Source: an uncultured Pseudomonadales bacterium
GTDB taxonomy: Bacteria > Pseudomonadota > Gammaproteobacteria > Pseudomonadales > Azotimanducaceae
Direction of reading: 5' to 3'
NCBI GenBank assembly: GCA_938017975.1
Contig: CALIKQ010000031.1
Location: 17,726-81,725 of the forward strand
DNA length: 64,000 bases
The notes under the pieces were generated by a model, which searched no databases, was not told where the DNA came from, and saw only the letters and a list, made by a program, of their open reading frames with translations. The position numbers and the translations under genes are program-made. Every line of letters begins with the position of its first letter. Positions within the stretch are counted from its first letter, which is position 1. This document shows, in pieces, positions 60,988 through 64,000 of this stretch.

Positions 60988-61788
60988 TTAAGCTGGTTGT
61001 TTATTGCGCAAGCGGTCTCGAAACCTTCTCATGCCCCCAAGCCAGCGATCATAGTCATCGGCTTTACGCTTAAAGTAGGTGGCTACTTCGGGGTGGGGTA
61101 AGACTAAGAATCGCTCCTCGAGAATCGCCCTAAAACAATCGTCTGCAACCGTTTCTGGTTCTAAAATACCATCCATAGATGCCTGACCGGTGTTTCCTCT
61201 CTTGCCGGGCTTGGGGGGACCCATGATGTTGGTTCGGACGGCTTGCGGACAAAGCACTGAGACGCCGATACCCTGTTCTTTGTAGTTGATGGATAACCAC
61301 TCGGAAAGGGCAACCGCCGCGTGTTTGGAGACTGCGTAGGGGCCAGAATCAATTTGGGTCAACAGGCCCGCTGCCGATGCAGTGTTGAGTAAATAACCGC
61401 CGCCGCGTTCGATCATGGATGGAATCACAGCACGCGCCGCGTTGAGATGGGACCAGGTGTGGACCTCCATCATTGATTTCCAGTCCTCCGTTGACAGGTT
61501 GAGCCCACCGCGGCGACCGTAGCCGGCATTAGACACAAAAATCTCGATGCTCCCGAGCGCGTTGGTGGTGTCTTTAACCAGCGCATCAATTTGGTCCGCG
61601 TCGGCGACGTCTAAAACGCGGGAGGATGCTTTGTCTCCAATCGAGGCGGCTGTTTCGGCGGCGCTCGACCCATCGAGGTCCGTGCAAACCACATGCCTAG
61701 CACCTTGGCCAATAAAACCTTGTGCCAGCGCGCGGCCAATCCCTGAGCCGGCACCGGTGACTATGACGTTGGTATCTTTGATTTCCAT
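60988..61788 (-). CDS. SDR-family oxidoreductase
   Basis: 266-residue SDR. The motifs are 'TGAGSGIG' (11-18), 'SNAG' (86-89) in place of NNAG, S138, Y151 and K155 ('YAVSK'), and 'LCPQAVRTN'. 'CTDLDGSS' after beta-2 suggests NAD+. The C-terminal 'EVATYFKRKADDYDRWLGGMRRF' is typical of SDRs found beside BVMOs. AGGAG precedes the ATG. It probably oxidises an alcohol to the ketone used by the BVMO, 152 bases upstream. Confidence 0.9.
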   Translation of the reverse strand: MEIKDTNVIVTGAGSGIGRALAQGFIGQGARHVVCTDLDGSSAAETAASIGDKASSRVLDVADADQIDALVKDTTNALGSIEIFVSNAGYGRRGGLNLSTEDWKSMMEVHTWSHLNAARAVIPSMIERGGGYLLNTASAAGLLTQIDSGPYAVSKHAAVALSEWLSINYKEQGIGVSVLCPQAVRTNIMGPPKPGKRGNTGQASMDGILEPETVADDCFRAILEERFLVLPHPEVATYFKRKADDYDRWLGGMRRFRDRLRNKQPA

Positions 61789-61940
61789 AAATGCTCCTGT
61801 TTCTTCTGCTGACTGCCAGACCCGCTAATTTTTGAGCCTGCTGTTGCGCTTTGCTCATGATTAGCCGAAGGTTTATCGGTCCTCGGCGTGATGCGCGACA
61901 TAAAACTCGAGCTCGAAGTAATACCCTTCTGGTCGGAGCG

Positions 61941-63653
61941 CTAAGTAAAAATAAAGTGGTCGCCCATGGCCTTGCGCACCTCGCCCTGGTGGGTGAAGTA
62001 CTGACGAAAACCGCCATTGTAGTTGCCATCTTGTCGCCGGTTACTCTCACCCTCAAAGTTATAATAGCCCGGTGTACATTCGGCATTTCGTCCAGTCTTG
62101 CCCCGGTGCTTAATGACCTCATTGACCCACCAGTCTTCGGCTTCTTGGGTCGGGTCTATCGTTCTTAAGTTATTTTCTCGAACGTGGGTAATACAGGCAG
62201 CGATGTGGTCGCCTTGGGTTTGAAGCATATCCGTCAAGTTGAATTGGAAGGACGCTTGGTAGCCTCCCATGATAAATAAATTCGGAAAACCCTGGGTGTG
62301 AATACCCAGCAAAGTTCGAATGCCCTCGGAGTATTTTTCCTCTAAGTCAACATTGTCTTTGCCAATAATCCGGTTATAAATTCCGGTTTTTTGGACTTCG
62401 AAACCGGTTGCGTAGATCAGCAGATCTAAGGGATAAGTCGTATCGTCGAATTCCGGGCCCGACTCGTTGATTCGAGTGATGCCTTTTCCGCGAGTGTCGA
62501 TTAAATGCACGTTAGGTTGATTGAAAGAGGGTAAGTATTCGTTGTGGAAACAGGGACGTTTACACATAAACATATACCAAGGTTTGAGCGACTCGGCTGT
62601 ATCTGGGTCGTGAACGGTCTGCTCGATTCGCCGATGAATACGCATCATGTAATCGATGTTGGCATTTTCTTGAGCGCGAATTTTCTCCTCCGGGGTCAGT
62701 GCCGCCATTTTAGCTTTTCGTTCCGGTGAGGGTTCAGACAAAGCCAGCACGCGCTCGCGCCTTTTGGATTGCCAACCGGGCTCGAGCTTACGGGCCCAAT
62801 TCGGGTCAGTGGGCCAATCGTCTCTGATATCAATGGATGAAGGCGTTCTTTGAAAAACATAGAGTGCTCTGGCCTGTTTGGCCAGTTCAGGTACAGCTTG
62901 CACGGCGCTAGCGCCAGTGCCGATGATGCCAACGGTTTTGTCTTTGAGGTTTGCAAGATCATCCCCGGTGAAATCGTAGTCCCATCGGGATGTATGAAAA
63001 GCGTGTCCCTTGAAGTTCTCCATGCCTTCAATTTTTGAAAGTTTTGGTTTTGACAATGTGCCGTTGGCGCAAATGACAAATTGTGCTCGCATCCGATCTC
63101 CGCGATCGGTTTCGATGTGCCACATTTGTTCCTCTTCGTGCCAGATCGTAGCGGTTACCGTGGTGTGGAATACCGCTAAGTCATAGAGGTCGTACTTTTT
63201 AGCAATGGCTTGGCAATGCCCTAGGATTTCGGGGCCTCGCGAGTAGTGGTTAACGGGTACATAATCCAGTTCATCGAGTAGTGGCAAATAATCATAGGCT
63301 ACGACGTCACAAGCAACGCCCGGATATCGATTCCAATACCAAGTACCACCCACATCGCCGCCACGCTCAACAATTCGAATGCTCTGAACGCCTTGCTCGC
63401 GCAATCTTGCTGACGTCAGTAGTGCAGAGAACCCGCCTCCGATAAACAGAACTTCCACCGTGTCTGCGATCGGCGCTCTTTCTTCAGCGGCAGGGGTATG
63501 CGGATCGATCGCGTATTCATTGAGTGCGCCGTCAAGATCGGAGGTAAATTGCGCGGTGCCCTCAGGACGAAAACCCAGTCGCAAGTCGCGTTCCTGCGCG
63601 AATTTCTTTTTGATTTCGTCGTAATACGCTTGGGGTTTTTGTTCTTTTGCCAT
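61941..63653 (-). CDS. Baeyer-Villiger-type flavin monooxygenase
   Basis: 570-residue FAD/NADPH enzyme. The FAD motif 'LFIGGGFSALLTSARL' is at 69-84. The BVMO fingerprint is 'FKGHAFHTSRWDYD' (214-227), close to FxGxxxHxxxW(P/D). The NADPH motif 'GIIGTGASAVQAVPELA' is at 242-258. 'GTWYWNRYPGVACD' is the family FAD segment. It inserts oxygen next to a ketone to give an ester or lactone. An N-terminal extension of about 65 residues, as in the steroid/phenylacetone group, precedes the FAD motif. It heads the SDR-SDR-CoA-transferase cluster. No strong ribosome site was seen. Confidence 0.92.
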   Translation of the reverse strand: MAKEQKPQAYYDEIKKKFAQERDLRLGFRPEGTAQFTSDLDGALNEYAIDPHTPAAEERAPIADTVEVLFIGGGFSALLTSARLREQGVQSIRIVERGGDVGGTWYWNRYPGVACDVVAYDYLPLLDELDYVPVNHYSRGPEILGHCQAIAKKYDLYDLAVFHTTVTATIWHEEEQMWHIETDRGDRMRAQFVICANGTLSKPKLSKIEGMENFKGHAFHTSRWDYDFTGDDLANLKDKTVGIIGTGASAVQAVPELAKQARALYVFQRTPSSIDIRDDWPTDPNWARKLEPGWQSKRRERVLALSEPSPERKAKMAALTPEEKIRAQENANIDYMMRIHRRIEQTVHDPDTAESLKPWYMFMCKRPCFHNEYLPSFNQPNVHLIDTRGKGITRINESGPEFDDTTYPLDLLIYATGFEVQKTGIYNRIIGKDNVDLEEKYSEGIRTLLGIHTQGFPNLFIMGGYQASFQFNLTDMLQTQGDHIAACITHVRENNLRTIDPTQEAEDWWVNEVIKHRGKTGRNAECTPGYYNFEGESNRRQDGNYNGGFRQYFTHQGEVRKAMGDHFIFT

Positions 63654-63876
63654 GATTACAGTTACTCAAAAGAAAGAAACTATACCATGGGTCAAGGTAG
63701 GACCAACCCCATAGGGTTTAATAGATCGAGTAACCCGAGTCGAGCGGATGAACGTCTTACGACGTTTCTTTTGGTAGGGACAAAATGGTAGTCGATAAGG
63801 ATTGATTGATCTTGAGCTGGTTGTCTGCCAAGACTCCTGTAGACTGTCGATGTTCGTTTAAAAAAAGGATCTGGGA

Positions 63877-64000
63877 ATGGCCAACGATGCATCACCGTTT
63901 CAAATCACATCCGTTCCAGGAGGCTTTCAACTTGGGTTCGAAGTCCGGGCTGTCAAGGGTGAGGGTCAGGTCAAAAAGGCGCAGTTCGGCCATTTTGAAA
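63877..64000 (+). CDS. Unidentified gene start, cut by the window edge
   Basis: A plus-strand ATG at 63877, preceded by AAGG eight bases upstream, opens a frame that runs to the window end (41 codons). It begins 'MANDASPFQITSVPGGF' and continues 'QLGFEVRAVKGEGQ'. I do not recognise a family from this stub. It is divergent from the BVMO gene by about 220 bases. Confidence 0.5.
   Translation, partial: MANDASPFQITSVPGGFQLGFEVRAVKGEGQVKKAQFGHFE

Overview
The window looks like chromosomal DNA of a free-living, aerobic, heterotrophic gammaproteobacterium, probably marine. This is inferred from the gene content: a TonB-dependent receptor with a 'EIEEIIVTATKR' TonB box, a CYP153-type P450, many CoA-transferases, crotonases and SDRs, a BCCT carrier, moderate GC by eye, and ordinary Shine-Dalgarno starts. 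I see no rRNA, tRNA, insertion sequence, phage gene, plasmid gene or CRISPR array. The region is densely coding and reads as a catabolic stretch for lipids, isoprenoids and other hydrophobic compounds.

Layout. 1-958: cut-off end of an NhaC-type antiporter. 1065-8111: a minus-strand CoA-transferase, then a plus-strand run of P450, SDR, ACMSD-like amidohydrolase and two translationally coupled class III CoA-transferases. 8316-14724: a secreted unknown protein, isovaleryl-CoA dehydrogenase, a HAD phosphatase, a DUF1330 protein, a second P450 and a VOC protein. 15436-23764: a Ser/Thr kinase facing a PP2C phosphatase, an N-acyl-D-amino-acid deacylase-like amidohydrolase, a TPR-sulfotransferase and a TonB receptor. 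24114-33120: BCCT transporter, HCCA-isomerase-like thioredoxin-fold protein, two crotonases, a limonene-epoxide-hydrolase-like protein, a CYP153 P450, a DAO-type flavoenzyme and a YfcG-type GST.

33284-37934 is a tightly overlapping six-gene minus-strand operon: pterin-synthase-like protein, SDR, YhhQ transporter, DUF924, TTC38-like TPR protein and crotonase. 38960-45154 is an acyclic-terpene-utilisation-like operon: carboxyltransferase, biotin carboxylase, AUH/AtuE-like hydratase and AtuA. 45623-53223 holds an aldonolactone-oxidase-like flavoprotein, a POT transporter, a GST, an Nramp-fold protein without the metal motif, an integral membrane protein and a carotenoid-oxygenase-family enzyme. 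53329-58731 holds RidA, DUF4389, a TauD-type dioxygenase, a SnoaL-like protein, an alpha/beta hydrolase, a TIM-barrel protein and a fatty-acid desaturase. 58907-63653 is a CoA-transferase/SDR/SDR/Baeyer-Villiger monooxygenase cluster. A new plus-strand gene begins at 63877.

How the genes may work together (inference): P450s, the BVMO and dioxygenases activate inert substrates. SDRs oxidise the alcohols, hydrolases open esters or epoxides, CoA-transferases activate the acids, and acyl-CoA dehydrogenase, the biotin-dependent carboxylase and crotonases handle branched chains. A striking absence is any recognisable DNA-binding transcription factor in the whole 64 kb. The only regulatory-type proteins are the kinase/phosphatase pair.
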